From the NCBI GenBank assembly GCA_037046615.1, contig JBAOHD010000014.1:1-64000 (forward strand): 64,000 bases of DNA, read 5' to 3'. A model generated the notes under the pieces. The model was not told the DNA's origin. It saw only the letters and a program-made list of their open reading frames with translations, and did no database searches. The translations under genes were made by a program, and so were the position numbers. The first letter of the stretch is position 1. Each line of letters opens with the position of its first letter. The stretch is from Phosphoribacter sp037046615 (lineage in GTDB: Bacteria; Actinomycetota; Actinomycetes; Actinomycetales; Dermatophilaceae). Below are positions 28,840 through 37,939 of this stretch, piece after piece.

Positions 28840-29103
28840 ATGTCCTTGAGCGACAACGGCATACCGCCCCCGCGCAAACGGGAGCGGTATGCCGTGTTGC
28901 TGCGCTTCGACCCGGCCGTCCACGCGGCACTCGCACGGTGGGCCGAGGACGAACTCCGCAGCGTCAACGCGCAGGTCGAGCTGCTGCTACGTGACGCGCT
29001 CCGGAAGGCCGGCCGCCTGCCCCATGACACCGGCCCCCTCCCACGTCGCGGTCGGCCACGCGTGAGCGGAGGCGGCGCCGAGGGCGATTCCCACGTGCCT
29101 TAG
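28840..29103 (+). CDS. Small ribbon-helix-helix (Arc/HicB-like) DNA-binding protein
   Basis: 87 aa. A beta strand RYAVLLRFD, then helix PAVHAALARWAEDEL and helix SVNAQVELLLRDALRK match the ribbon-helix-helix fold of Arc-type repressors. The tail is basic and disordered (RRGRPRVSGGG). RHH proteins bind inverted or direct repeats as dimers, and a good inverted repeat lies at 27781-27805. Automatic pipelines often call such genes antitoxins, but no toxin is present; the partner is an SPFH membrane protein. Confidence 0.8.
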   Translation: MSLSDNGIPPPRKRERYAVLLRFDPAVHAALARWAEDELRSVNAQVELLLRDALRKAGRLPHDTGPLPRRGRPRVSGGGAEGDSHVP

Positions 29104-29194
29104 CGGAGCGTCGAGGACGACAAGGCGGACGGAGCGATCGGCAGGTCGGCGTTGAGGTCGGCCAGCGCAAGATCACACGCGCTACCGTGTCGGT

Positions 29195-31651
29195 ATGCCC
29201 CCCTCGCTCCCAGCTCGCGCTCGGATCGTCATCATCGGCGGGGGCGTGATCGGCACGTCGCTGGCCTATCACCTGGGGCTCATGGGTGAGTCGGATGTCG
29301 TTGTCCTGGAGCGCGATCGGTTGACCAGCGGCACGACCTGGCACGCCGCCGGACTCATGACGACCTTCGGCTCGACCTCCCACACCTCGACCGACCTGCG
29401 GCTCTACAGCCGATCGCTCTATGCCCGGCTCGAAGCCGAAACCGGGGTGTCCACCGGCTTCCGGCCAGTCGGGCTCATCGAAGCAGCGGCCGACGCCGAC
29501 CGGCTCCACGAATACCGGCGGGTGGCTGCCTTCCAGCGGACCCGTGGCCTGGAGGTCCACGAGATCTCCCCCGCGCAGATCGCCGACCACTTCCCCTTCG
29601 CGCGCATCGACGACCTCCTCGCGGGTTTCCTCGTCCCGGGCGACGGACGGGTCAATCCGGTCGACCTCACGATGTCGCTCGCGCGGGGCGCCAAGCAGCA
29701 CGGCATACCCATCCTCGAAGGCATCCGTGCCACCGAGGTGCGCGTCAAGCGCGGGCAGGTGACGGCCGTCGACACCGATCACGGCACCATCGAGTGCGAG
29801 GTCGTCGTCAACTGCGCCGGCATGTGGGCCCGCGAACTCGGCGCCCGCAACGGGCTGGTGATCCCCAACCAGGCGGCCGAGCACTACTACCTCGTCACCG
29901 AGCCGATCGAGGGGGTGACCGCCGACTTGCCGATTTTCGAGGACCCCGCCGCTTACGGCTATTACCGCGAGGAAGGCGGCGGCCTCATGGTCGGCCTTTT
30001 CGAGCCACATGCCGCTCCGTGGCGGGTCGACGGCATCCCCGTCGACTTCTCGTTCGGCACACTCCCACCCGATTGGGATCGCATCGGGCCGGCGCTGCAG
30101 ACGGCGATGGAGCGCGTGCCGGTCACCCTCGGGGCCGGGATCCGGATCCTCTTTTGCGGCCCCGAGTCATTCACCCCCGACCTCGCTCCGGTCGTCGGCG
30201 AGGCCGCCGGACTCCGCGGCTACTTCGTGTGCGCCGGCCTCAACTCGGTCGGCATCCTGTCGGCTGGGGGTCTCGGACGGATCATGGCGCACTGGATCAC
30301 CACCGGGGCACCCGATGTCGACATCACCGGATTCAGCGCTGACCGTTTCCACCCCTGGCATGCGACGCCGGCTTTCCGCCGCGACCGCACCGCCGAGGTC
30401 CTCGGCACCGTGTATGCCGCGCACACCCCTGGCCGCGCGCTCTCTAGCGCCCGAGGCGTCAAACGGTCACCGCTACACGAACGACACGCCGCTGCGGGCG
30501 CCCATTTCCGCGACGTGAGTGGATGGGAGATGCCCGATTGGTATGCCGGCCACGGCGCCACCCCGACCGTCGAGCCCACCTGGGGTCGGGCGCCCTGGTG
30601 GGAGCGATGGGAAGCCGAGCACCGAGCCGTCCGGGATGCGGCTGGCCTCATCGACATGTCCTTCATGGCTGCCTTCCTCGTCCAGGGCCCGGATGCCGGC
30701 GCCATGCTCTCGTGGCTGTCGACCGGACGCGTCGAGGGCCGGGTCGGTCGGATCGTCTACACCCAGTGGCTCACCGACGAGGGCACCGTCGACGCCGATC
30801 TCACGATCACGCCGCAGGCACCCGACCGTTTCCTCGTCGTCGCGTCGGACACGGCCCACGGCCACGTCCGCTCGCTTCTCGAGCGTGAGGTGTCGACGGG
30901 CAGATGGTCCGCAACCACCACGGACATCACCTCCGGCCTCACCATGCTCAGCCTCCAGGGGCCGCGATCCCGCGAGATTCTTTCTGCCGCAACGGAATCC
31001 GATGTCAGCGCGACGGCCCTCGGGTTCCGGGATGTGCGCACGATCGACCTCGGCTATGCCGTGGCTTCGTGCGCCCGGATCACGTATGTCGGCGAGCTCG
31101 GCTACGAGCTGACCGTGCCCACCGAGATGGCGCCCCACGTCGACGAGGTGCTCCTGCGCGCCGGCGAGCCCTTCGGGTTGTGTCGGGTCGGCCTCAAGGC
31201 CCTGGCAAGCCTGCGGCTGGAGAAGGGATACCGCGACTGGGGCCATGACCTCGACAACACCGACGGCCTGCTCGAGGCCGGGCTCGGGTTCACGGTCGCG
31301 TGGGATAAGCCGGGCGGCTTCCGCGGTCGTGATGCGCTCCTCGCGGCGAAGTCCCGTGGGATCCTCACTCAGCGCCTGGTCCAGGTCCACGTGCCGGACC
31401 CGACGGCATACGTCCATCATGCCGAGCTCGTATGCCGCGACGGCGAGGTCGTGGGCGATGTGCGCTCTGGCGCACCGGCTTTCACCCTCGGCGGCGCGGT
31501 CGGGCTCGCGATGGTGACCTGCCGCGGCGGCGTGACCTCCGAGTGGCTCGCGAGCGGCACGTGGGAGGTGCTCATCGCGGGCACCGCGTATGCCGCCCGC
31601 GTGTCACTCGCGCCGCTCTACGACCCAGCCGGGTCTCGCCTCAAGGGCTGA
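29195..31651 (+). CDS. GcvT-fused FAD oxidoreductase (dimethylglycine/sarcosine dehydrogenase-like)
   Basis: 818 aa, two halves. Residues ~1-400 are a DAO-type flavoprotein: dinucleotide motif IVIIGGGVIGTSLAYHLG and SGTTWHAAGLM, where the His corresponds to the covalent FAD site in DMGDH-type enzymes, then YFVCAGLNSVGILSAGGLG. Residues ~410-818 are a GcvT domain that binds tetrahydrofolate: FRDVSGWEMPDWY, DAAGLIDMSFMAAFLVQGPD, LEKGYRDWGHDLDNTDGL and a GcvT C-terminal barrel. These enzymes oxidatively demethylate N-methylated glycines, passing formaldehyde to folate. The exact substrate cannot be told. Convergent with the monooxygenase gene, 6 bases away. Confidence 0.9.
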   Translation: MPPSLPARARIVIIGGGVIGTSLAYHLGLMGESDVVVLERDRLTSGTTWHAAGLMTTFGSTSHTSTDLRLYSRSLYARLEAETGVSTGFRPVGLIEAAADADRLHEYRRVAAFQRTRGLEVHEISPAQIADHFPFARIDDLLAGFLVPGDGRVNPVDLTMSLARGAKQHGIPILEGIRATEVRVKRGQVTAVDTDHGTIECEVVVNCAGMWARELGARNGLVIPNQAAEHYYLVTEPIEGVTADLPIFEDPAAYGYYREEGGGLMVGLFEPHAAPWRVDGIPVDFSFGTLPPDWDRIGPALQTAMERVPVTLGAGIRILFCGPESFTPDLAPVVGEAAGLRGYFVCAGLNSVGILSAGGLGRIMAHWITTGAPDVDITGFSADRFHPWHATPAFRRDRTAEVLGTVYAAHTPGRALSSARGVKRSPLHERHAAAGAHFRDVSGWEMPDWYAGHGATPTVEPTWGRAPWWERWEAEHRAVRDAAGLIDMSFMAAFLVQGPDAGAMLSWLSTGRVEGRVGRIVYTQWLTDEGTVDADLTITPQAPDRFLVVASDTAHGHVRSLLEREVSTGRWSATTTDITSGLTMLSLQGPRSREILSAATESDVSATALGFRDVRTIDLGYAVASCARITYVGELGYELTVPTEMAPHVDEVLLRAGEPFGLCRVGLKALASLRLEKGYRDWGHDLDNTDGLLEAGLGFTVAWDKPGGFRGRDALLAAKSRGILTQRLVQVHVPDPTAYVHHAELVCRDGEVVGDVRSGAPAFTLGGAVGLAMVTCRGGVTSEWLASGTWEVLIAGTAYAARVSLAPLYDPAGSRLKG

Positions 31652-31657
31652 CGTCGC

Positions 31658-33286
31658 TCAGCCCCCGAGGACCCGCCGGACGGCCTCGACGACGGCTTCC
31701 GGCTCTCGGACGCAGGCCGCCGTGTGGGCGTCCGGGCGCACGAGCCAGATCTCGTCGGATGCGACCTGGAGGGACTGCGCGACGACACCTTCGTCGCCGA
31801 GAGCCCCGACACCCACGACCCGGACGGGCAATCCCGTGGGCACCGCGTCACCGAGCAAGGTCTCGAGCTCGATGACGTTGACCTCGTCGCCGACGAGGAC
31901 AAGGAGGCCGTCGCGGCATACCTGCCGCACCCGACGCACTCCGGGCCGACCCTCGACCGCGGCGTCAGGGACGATGACACCCGGCACGGGGGCAGGAGCC
32001 TGGCCACGGGCGGGGCGACCCGGCCAATAGCGCTGGGGGTCAGGGGTCGTCAGGGGCGAGTCGACATACCAGAACGCCTCGGCGAGACGGCCCGAATCGA
32101 CGAGCGGGATCGCGCTGGCGTCTGTGCGTGCGCGTTCGAGCACGCGCGTGCGGTGCTCGCGAGCCTCCTCGGTCTGCGGGACGAGGAAGTCCATCGTCGC
32201 CGCGGTGATCGCGAGGTTCTCTCGAGCTGCCGCTTGGCGCTCGGTCTCGTAGCTTGCGACGAGACCGGGCCCCGCCCAGCCCTTCATCGCGAAAGCGATC
32301 TTCCACGCGGCGTTCTCGACATCCGGCACACCACTGTTGAGACCCCGCGCGCCGAAAGGGGCCACGAGGTGCGCGACATCACCGGCGAGGAGGAATCGGC
32401 CGACGCGATAGCGGTCGGCGGTGCGGGCGTGGAAGCGATAGACCGACACCCAGTCGATCCGGTAATCCTGGTCGCCAATCACCTGCCGGATCCGTCGGTC
32501 GAGGGAACCATCAGCTTGGGCAGCCGCGAGGTCGAAGTCGGTGTCCACCTGCCAGTCAATCCGGAAGATGCTGCCGGGACACGGGTGGATGAGGACCTGA
32601 CGGCCGGGATTCCACACGGGGTCGAAGTAGAACCGGCGCTCGGTCTCCCACCCCGGCAGGGACGCCTCGATGTCGCAGATGAGGAACGAGTCTTCGAAGG
32701 TCCGACCCGGGAAGTCGACGCCGAGCATGGCCCGCAGCGGGCCACCCTTGGAGCCACCAGCGACGACGGCATACTCACCGACCACCTCGACGTCACCGTC
32801 GGCGGTGCGGCAGCGCACCCTGGCCGGCCCGTCGTCCTCCCCTGCCCCGCCGGTCACCGCGATGACTTCGTGCCCCCACCGGACATCGATGAGTGGCGAT
32901 GCGGCGATGGCCTCGTCGAGGATCGCTTCGGTGCGCGACTGCGAGATGTTGACGAAGGGCGGGATCGGCGATCGGCCCGGGTCGGGGATGGTGTAGAAGA
33001 ACAGTTCGCTGTCCTGGTAGAAGGTCCGCGCCGTCGACCAGGTCAACCCCTCTTGAGCAACGGCCCCGGCCCCGCACGCGTCCCAGAGGTCCAGGACGTC
33101 GCGCTGCTGGCAGAGCGCCTTGCTGCCGATCGGGTCACGGGCCGGGCGGGCGTCCAGCACGACCGTGGGGATCCCCCATCGGGCCAGACACAGGGCCGCC
33201 GTCTGACCGACCGGACCGTTGCCGACGACAATCGCCCGGCCGCCCGTGGGCTGGGTGCCGAGATCGACGCTGCTGTCCATGGACAT
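31658..33286 (-). CDS. FAD-dependent aromatic-ring monooxygenase (PheA/TfdB/MhpA class)
   Basis: 542 aa from ATG 33286, GAGGAG upstream. Group A flavoprotein hydroxylase: Rossmann motif IVVGNGPVGQTAALCLARWG and the second FAD motif FLLAGDVAHLVAPFGARGLN, followed by NSGVPDVENAAWKIAFAMKG. The DG motif region reads VVAGGSKGGPLR where VGADGxxSxxR is usual, so the conserved Asp is lost. A C-terminal thioredoxin-like domain (~400-542) is present, as in phenol and resorcinol hydroxylases. Last gene of the liv-linked operon; probably hydroxylates an aromatic substrate with NAD(P)H and O2. Substrate unknown. Confidence 0.85.
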   Translation of the reverse strand: MSMDSSVDLGTQPTGGRAIVVGNGPVGQTAALCLARWGIPTVVLDARPARDPIGSKALCQQRDVLDLWDACGAGAVAQEGLTWSTARTFYQDSELFFYTIPDPGRSPIPPFVNISQSRTEAILDEAIAASPLIDVRWGHEVIAVTGGAGEDDGPARVRCRTADGDVEVVGEYAVVAGGSKGGPLRAMLGVDFPGRTFEDSFLICDIEASLPGWETERRFYFDPVWNPGRQVLIHPCPGSIFRIDWQVDTDFDLAAAQADGSLDRRIRQVIGDQDYRIDWVSVYRFHARTADRYRVGRFLLAGDVAHLVAPFGARGLNSGVPDVENAAWKIAFAMKGWAGPGLVASYETERQAAARENLAITAATMDFLVPQTEEAREHRTRVLERARTDASAIPLVDSGRLAEAFWYVDSPLTTPDPQRYWPGRPARGQAPAPVPGVIVPDAAVEGRPGVRRVRQVCRDGLLVLVGDEVNVIELETLLGDAVPTGLPVRVVGVGALGDEGVVAQSLQVASDEIWLVRPDAHTAACVREPEAVVEAVRRVLGG

Positions 33287-33367
33287 GAAGTCTCCTCACG
33301 AGTGATGGATGCGACGCTGGGCCCGACCGGATTCGGGCGGGCCCAGCGGCAATGGCAGTGCGATGGA

Positions 33368-34327
33368 TCAGCCCTGGAGTTGGGCCCAGATCTCGCGGTC
33401 GCGTTCGGCGGTCCAGATCGTCGGCCGCTCGACCCCTTCGAGCTCCTCCCACGTGCGGGCCACGTCGAACGGGAGCGTGTGCTCGAAGATCGGCCAATGG
33501 CCGTAGGTGGGCGACAGCGCGGTGTGGCAGGCGTCGAAGGCGTCCTTGAGGGTGCCGCCGGCGGCCTGGGTGGCACGGACGTTGTCGATGATCGCGGTGA
33601 TGAAGCCCCGCGACTGCTCGATCGCCGCGTTGACGGCCTCCGTGCCCCGCGGGATCTCGCCGCGGCCGCCGACGAGCATCTGCGCACCCATCGCCTTGAC
33701 CGCGTCGAGCGTCGTCGATGACCACTCCTGGTGGAAGGCGTCTCCGGTATACAGCGCCGCCTTGGCCTCGACAAGGTCGCCCGCGAACATGATCTTGTGC
33801 TTGGGCAGCCACGCGACGATGTCACCTTCGGTGTGACCACGCCCGAGGTACTGCAGCACAAGGTCACCACGGTCGCCGCCCAAGGGGATGACCATGCGGT
33901 CAGAGAACGTCAGGGTCGGCCAGGTGAGCCCGGGGATCTCGTCGGGCTCCTTGAAAAGCCTTGGCATCCGGCCGTATTCGCTGGCCCAGTCCTGCATCCC
34001 GCGCTCCTCGATGAGGAACTGGGTGCGCTCGTGGGCGATGATCTCGTCGGCCTCGAAGGCGCTCGCCCCGAGGACACGGACCGCGTGGTAGTGAGACAGG
34101 ACGAGGTAGCGCACCGGCTTGTCGGTGTGTTCGCGGAGCTTGACGAGCCAGTCCCGAGCGGCTGCGGGAGTCGCCCGGGCTTCGAATGCCACGAGGAAGT
34201 CCTCGCCCTCGATCGCCCCCACATTGGGGTCACCTTCCGCGGTCAGGGCGTAGACCCCGTCGGCGAGGATCTCGAGTGTTTCGGTCTTGGCTTCGAGGTC
34301 GGTCGACGATGCGAATGGCTTGCTCAT
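33368..34327 (-). CDS. MBL-fold hydrolase with altered metal motif
   Basis: 319 aa. The metallo-beta-lactamase fold is clear: YVLxxxG-like start ADGVYALTAEGDPNVGAIEG, RYLVLSHYHAVRVLGASAF, GRGHTEGDIVAWLPKHKIMF and AGDLVEAKAALY. The canonical HxHxDH is replaced by HYHAVRV, so the Asp and third His of that motif are missing. The later GHTEGD and AGDLV metal ligands remain. A helical C-terminal part of about 110 residues has FEHTLPFDVARTWEEL. It lies between livF and the monooxygenase in one operon, so it may hydrolyse a lactone, ester or thioester of the same pathway. Confidence 0.85.
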   Translation of the reverse strand: MSKPFASSTDLEAKTETLEILADGVYALTAEGDPNVGAIEGEDFLVAFEARATPAAARDWLVKLREHTDKPVRYLVLSHYHAVRVLGASAFEADEIIAHERTQFLIEERGMQDWASEYGRMPRLFKEPDEIPGLTWPTLTFSDRMVIPLGGDRGDLVLQYLGRGHTEGDIVAWLPKHKIMFAGDLVEAKAALYTGDAFHQEWSSTTLDAVKAMGAQMLVGGRGEIPRGTEAVNAAIEQSRGFITAIIDNVRATQAAGGTLKDAFDACHTALSPTYGHWPIFEHTLPFDVARTWEELEGVERPTIWTAERDREIWAQLQG

Positions 34328-34389
34328 GGCGAGGACTTCCTTCGTGGTGTTCGTGTTCTCTTGGGGATTCGATGTGTGTCAGGTGAGCG

Positions 34390-35187
34390 TCACTGCGTTG
34401 GTGCTGCTGTCGGCTTCGCGGTGGGGGCGGCAATCCCACTCGATGAGGTCGACGAACCACCAAGGTATGCCGCTCGCACGCGTTCGTCGGACGCGAGGTC
34501 GGCGGGTGTGCCTTCAGCTACCACCCTGCCACGGTCCATGACCATGACCCGGTCGGCGACCTTGAACGCTGCCCGGACGTTCTGCTCGACGAGCAGGACG
34601 GCCAGGCCCTTGGTGTCGCGCAGGATGCCGAGCGCCGCCATGATCTCGCCGACGACCTTCGGGGCGAGGCCCAAGCTCGGCTCGTCGAGGATGATGACGG
34701 AGGGCTCGGACATGAGCGCCCGGGCCATCGCGAGCATCTGCTGCTCGCCACCGGACAAGGCTCCCGCGGCGAGGTTGATCCGGTCCTTGAGCCGTGGGAA
34801 GAGCGTGAGCGCCTCTTCCCGGCGACGCGCAAAACCGTCGTCCTTGCGCCGGACGTAGCCGCCGAGCACGAGGTTGTCATCGACCGACAGCGTCGGGAAG
34901 ACGAGCCGGTTTTCGGGGACGTGCGCGAGACCGATGGCCGCGATCCTCTCGGCACCCAACGTCGTGACGTTGCGGTCGCCGAGTTTGACCGTGCCCTGCG
35001 TGGGGCGCAAGAGCCCCGAGACCGCCCGCAAGACCGAGGTCTTGCCCGCACCGTTCGCGCCGACGAGGGCGAGGATCTCCCCCGGCGTCACATGGAGGTC
35101 AATGCCGTGCAGAACCGCAAGACGGTCGTATGCCGCGTGCATCCCGGTGACGGTCAAGCCGAACTTCTCCCGCTGGTCGGCGTTCAT
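34390..35187 (-). CDS. livF: Branched-chain amino-acid-type ABC transporter ATPase LivF
   Basis: 265 aa. Walker A GANGAGKTSVLRAVSG, LivF-typical HVPENRLVFPTLSVDDNL, signature LSGGEQQMLAMARALM and Walker B VIILDEPSLGLAPKVV are all intact. Starts at ATG 35187, overlapping the LivMG stop by 4 bases, so it is translationally coupled. An extended Ser/Thr/Pro tail (~25 residues) is unusual but not disruptive. It energises import together with LivMG, LivH and the binding protein. Confidence 0.93.
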   Translation of the reverse strand: MNADQREKFGLTVTGMHAAYDRLAVLHGIDLHVTPGEILALVGANGAGKTSVLRAVSGLLRPTQGTVKLGDRNVTTLGAERIAAIGLAHVPENRLVFPTLSVDDNLVLGGYVRRKDDGFARRREEALTLFPRLKDRINLAAGALSGGEQQMLAMARALMSEPSVIILDEPSLGLAPKVVGEIMAALGILRDTKGLAVLLVEQNVRAAFKVADRVMVMDRGRVVAEGTPADLASDERVRAAYLGGSSTSSSGIAAPTAKPTAAPTQ

Positions 35188-37067
35188 CGCGCCCCTCCTT
35201 GCGTGGTGACGCTGCCCTGCTCGGTGGCCTCCGCGTCGTCATCGGTGCCCAGGTAGGCGGCGATGACGACCGGGTCGTTGGTCACCTCAGACGGCGTGCC
35301 GAGCGAGATGAGCTTGCCGTCGTCGAGGACGGCGACCCGGTCGGCCAGGGCCATGACGGCGGCGACATCGTGCTCGACGAGGACGATGGTGACGCCGGTG
35401 GCCTTCACCTTGCGCAGCAGCCAGGAGAGGCTGTCCCGCTCCGGGCCTGACAGACCGGCCATGGGCTCGTCGAGGAGCAGCACCGACGGCTCGAGCGCCA
35501 GGGCCCGGGCCACCTCGACCTGCCGCTGCTTTCCGAAGGCCAGGTCGGCGATGGGGTGGTCGGCCAGTGGCGTGAGAGCCATCGCGTCGACGGCCGCCTG
35601 GGACGTCGTCTCGATGTGCCGCTCCTCGGCCCGGTCGAGCATGAACATGCCCCGCAAGAGACCAGCCTTGGACCGCAGGTGGCGTGCCACCTTGACGTTT
35701 CCGAGCACGGTCGTGCTCTTGAAGGTCTGGAGATTCTGGAAGGTGCGGGTGGCCCCCAGGGCGGCAGCCACGTGCGGCAGCTGCCCGGCGACCTCCTTGC
35801 CGTGGAGCTTGACCGAGCCCTCGGTCGGGGGCAGGACACCGGTGATCATGTTGAACGCGGTCGTCTTGCCCGCTCCATTAGGACCGATGAGCGCCATGAT
35901 CTCGCCGGCCTTGATGTCGAGGTTGAGGTCATCGAGAGCCGTGACGCCGCCGTAGCGCTTGGTCAAACCCTTGATCTCCACGATCGTCGTGCCCACCGGC
36001 TCGTGGTCGGTGCGAGAGAGGATCTCGAGGGACTTGTCCAGGAGTTCACGCTGCTCGGCTTGGGTGATCTCGTGTTCGTGGACCCCGCCGTCCTTGACCT
36101 TGGACCGGCCGAATGCTGCGCTCACCCGTTGCCAGAGCTGCGCGAGGCCGCCGGGCATGAGGATGATAACGAGCACGAGGATGACACCGAAGCCGATGAG
36201 CTGGACCTCGCCTTTGGCGCCGGGGATGATCATCGGCACGAGGGCCCGCAGGCCCTCGTCGAGCGCTTGGACTGCGACCGCGCCGATGAGCGCACCCCAC
36301 ACTGTGCCCAGGCCTCCGAGGACGACCATGAGGAGGATCTTCACGGAGACTTCGAAGTGGGTCACCGATGGGTTGACGATCGTCAGCCAGTGCGCGTAAA
36401 AGACACCCGCCATACCGGCATACCCCGCCGATAGGACGAACACCCGCAGCCGCAACGCGAACGTGTCCACCCCGAGGCACTCGGCCGCCGTCTCGGAGTC
36501 GTTGACCGCGCTGAGGGCCCGGCCAGTGCGGCTCTTGACGATGTTGACCGCCAGCCAGAGGCCGATCACGACGAACGGGGTCAGCAGCAGGAAGTACTCC
36601 TGAGCGGAGTCGTAAGCACGACCACCGAACGAGATGTTCGGCAGGCCGTAGAGGCCCGACGTCGAGCCCAGCGCCTCAGACTCGGTGACGACGACACCGA
36701 TGATGATGCCGAGGCCAAGGGTCGCGAGCGCGAGGAAGTGACCGCGCAGCCGCAACAGCGGCAGCCCGACGATGAGGGCGACGATCATCGACGCGATCAC
36801 CGAGATCGGCGCTGCGAGGATGAACGGCATATTGGCCTTGGACACCAGGACTGCTTGGGTGTAGGCGCCCACAGCGATGAACGCCGCGTGGCCGAGGCTG
36901 ACCTGGCCAGCGAGCCCCATGAGCAGGGACAGTCCGATGGCAGCCAAACCGTAGATCAGGGCGTAGACCCCGATGTCGACGATGCCGTGCGGAGCCACGG
37001 TCGCGAAGAGGACGAGGAAGATCGCCAGCGCCACAAAGGGCAGCTGACGACGCAGGCCGGCGCTCAT
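35184..37067 (-). CDS. livM: Fused LivM permease - LivG ATPase
   Basis: 627 aa from ATG 37067, which overlaps the livH stop as ATGA. Residues ~1-320 are a LivM permease with about nine helices and AIGLSLLMGLAGQVSLGHAA. A charged linker (~330-370) leads to a LivG-type ATPase: Walker A LIGPNGAGKTTAFNMITG, Q-loop region ATRTFQNLQTF, the signature region as LAFGKQRQVEVARALALEP (LSxGxQ degenerate to FGKQ) and Walker B VLLLDEPMAGLSGPE. Separate livM and livG genes are the norm; this fusion occurs in some actinobacteria and proteobacteria. The frame is open with no ambiguity at the joint. Confidence 0.93.
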   Translation of the reverse strand: MSAGLRRQLPFVALAIFLVLFATVAPHGIVDIGVYALIYGLAAIGLSLLMGLAGQVSLGHAAFIAVGAYTQAVLVSKANMPFILAAPISVIASMIVALIVGLPLLRLRGHFLALATLGLGIIIGVVVTESEALGSTSGLYGLPNISFGGRAYDSAQEYFLLLTPFVVIGLWLAVNIVKSRTGRALSAVNDSETAAECLGVDTFALRLRVFVLSAGYAGMAGVFYAHWLTIVNPSVTHFEVSVKILLMVVLGGLGTVWGALIGAVAVQALDEGLRALVPMIIPGAKGEVQLIGFGVILVLVIILMPGGLAQLWQRVSAAFGRSKVKDGGVHEHEITQAEQRELLDKSLEILSRTDHEPVGTTIVEIKGLTKRYGGVTALDDLNLDIKAGEIMALIGPNGAGKTTAFNMITGVLPPTEGSVKLHGKEVAGQLPHVAAALGATRTFQNLQTFKSTTVLGNVKVARHLRSKAGLLRGMFMLDRAEERHIETTSQAAVDAMALTPLADHPIADLAFGKQRQVEVARALALEPSVLLLDEPMAGLSGPERDSLSWLLRKVKATGVTIVLVEHDVAAVMALADRVAVLDDGKLISLGTPSEVTNDPVVIAAYLGTDDDAEATEQGSVTTQGGAR

Positions 37068-37933
37068 ACGCGCACCCCCGAACTCTTGCCCGCCAGACCG
37101 TGCGGACGGAACAACAACACGAGGACGAGGACGACGAAAGCGACGGCGTCCCGGTAGCCCGAACTGAGGTAACCAGCGACGAGGTTCTCGAGGATGCCCA
37201 GGGCGAGCCCGCCGAGCATCGCGACCCGCAGTGACGTCAAGCCACCGAGGGTGGCCGCGACGAAGCCCTTGAGGCCGAGCGTCAGACCACTCGTCCACGA
37301 GCTGAGGTAGATCGGGCTGCCGACGACGCCGGCCACCGCGCCGACGAAGCCGGCGATGGCGAAGGCGACGACCGTGGCGGTGCGGGGCGAGATCCCGACG
37401 AGACGGGCCGCGACCGGCTGCTCCGCACAGGCGCGCAGCGACTTGCCGCGCACGGTGTGCTCATAGAACCAGATCACGGCATAGCCGACGACGGCCGCGA
37501 TGCCGAGCACCCAGAGCTCTTGGCTGCGGATGCTCACGCCACCGAGGACGATGTCTTTGCCGGGGAAGGTCGGCAGGCCCTTGGCCTCCGGGCCCCAGAT
37601 GAGGAGCATGAGCGCCTTGACCGCGGTCGAGACACCCAGCGTGAGGATGATGGACGTGAGCGGGGTCATCTTCTTGATCGGCGCAATCGTGAGGCGCTCG
37701 ATCAAGACAGCGATCCCGACGACGAGCGGGATGACGACGATGATGGCGACGAGCAGGGGCAGGCCAGCGCCGACAGCGCTGATCGCCGCCAACCCGGCCA
37801 GGGCGGCATACTCGCCCTGGACCAGGTTGACGATCTCGCGAACTGCGAAGATGGCAACGAAACCGAGTGCCACCAACCCGTAAACGGCTCCCTGCGCCAG
37901 CCCGGCGAATACCAGCTGGAGAAGGTCGGTCAT
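37064..37933 (-). CDS. livH: Branched-chain amino-acid-type ABC permease LivH
   Basis: 289 aa, about eight membrane helices. It begins MTDLLQLVFAGLAQGAVYGL and contains IFAVREIVNLVQGEYAALAG (the usual motif is VNFAHGE), GISPRTATVVAFAIAGFVGA and ATLGGLTSLRVAMLGGLALG. Translocates the substrate with LivM. Six bases after the binding-protein stop. Confidence 0.93.
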   Translation of the reverse strand: MTDLLQLVFAGLAQGAVYGLVALGFVAIFAVREIVNLVQGEYAALAGLAAISAVGAGLPLLVAIIVVIPLVVGIAVLIERLTIAPIKKMTPLTSIILTLGVSTAVKALMLLIWGPEAKGLPTFPGKDIVLGGVSIRSQELWVLGIAAVVGYAVIWFYEHTVRGKSLRACAEQPVAARLVGISPRTATVVAFAIAGFVGAVAGVVGSPIYLSSWTSGLTLGLKGFVAATLGGLTSLRVAMLGGLALGILENLVAGYLSSGYRDAVAFVVLVLVLLFRPHGLAGKSSGVRV

Positions 37934-37939
37934 GAGGTC

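Noticed and set aside
28840..29103. HicB-type antitoxin
   Set aside because: The fold fits a ribbon-helix-helix protein, but no HicA or other toxin is adjacent; the partner is an SPFH membrane protein.
31724..33721. 665-codon open frame antisense to the monooxygenase and MBL genes
   Set aside because: Crosses two real genes on the opposite strand and has only shadow-type composition.
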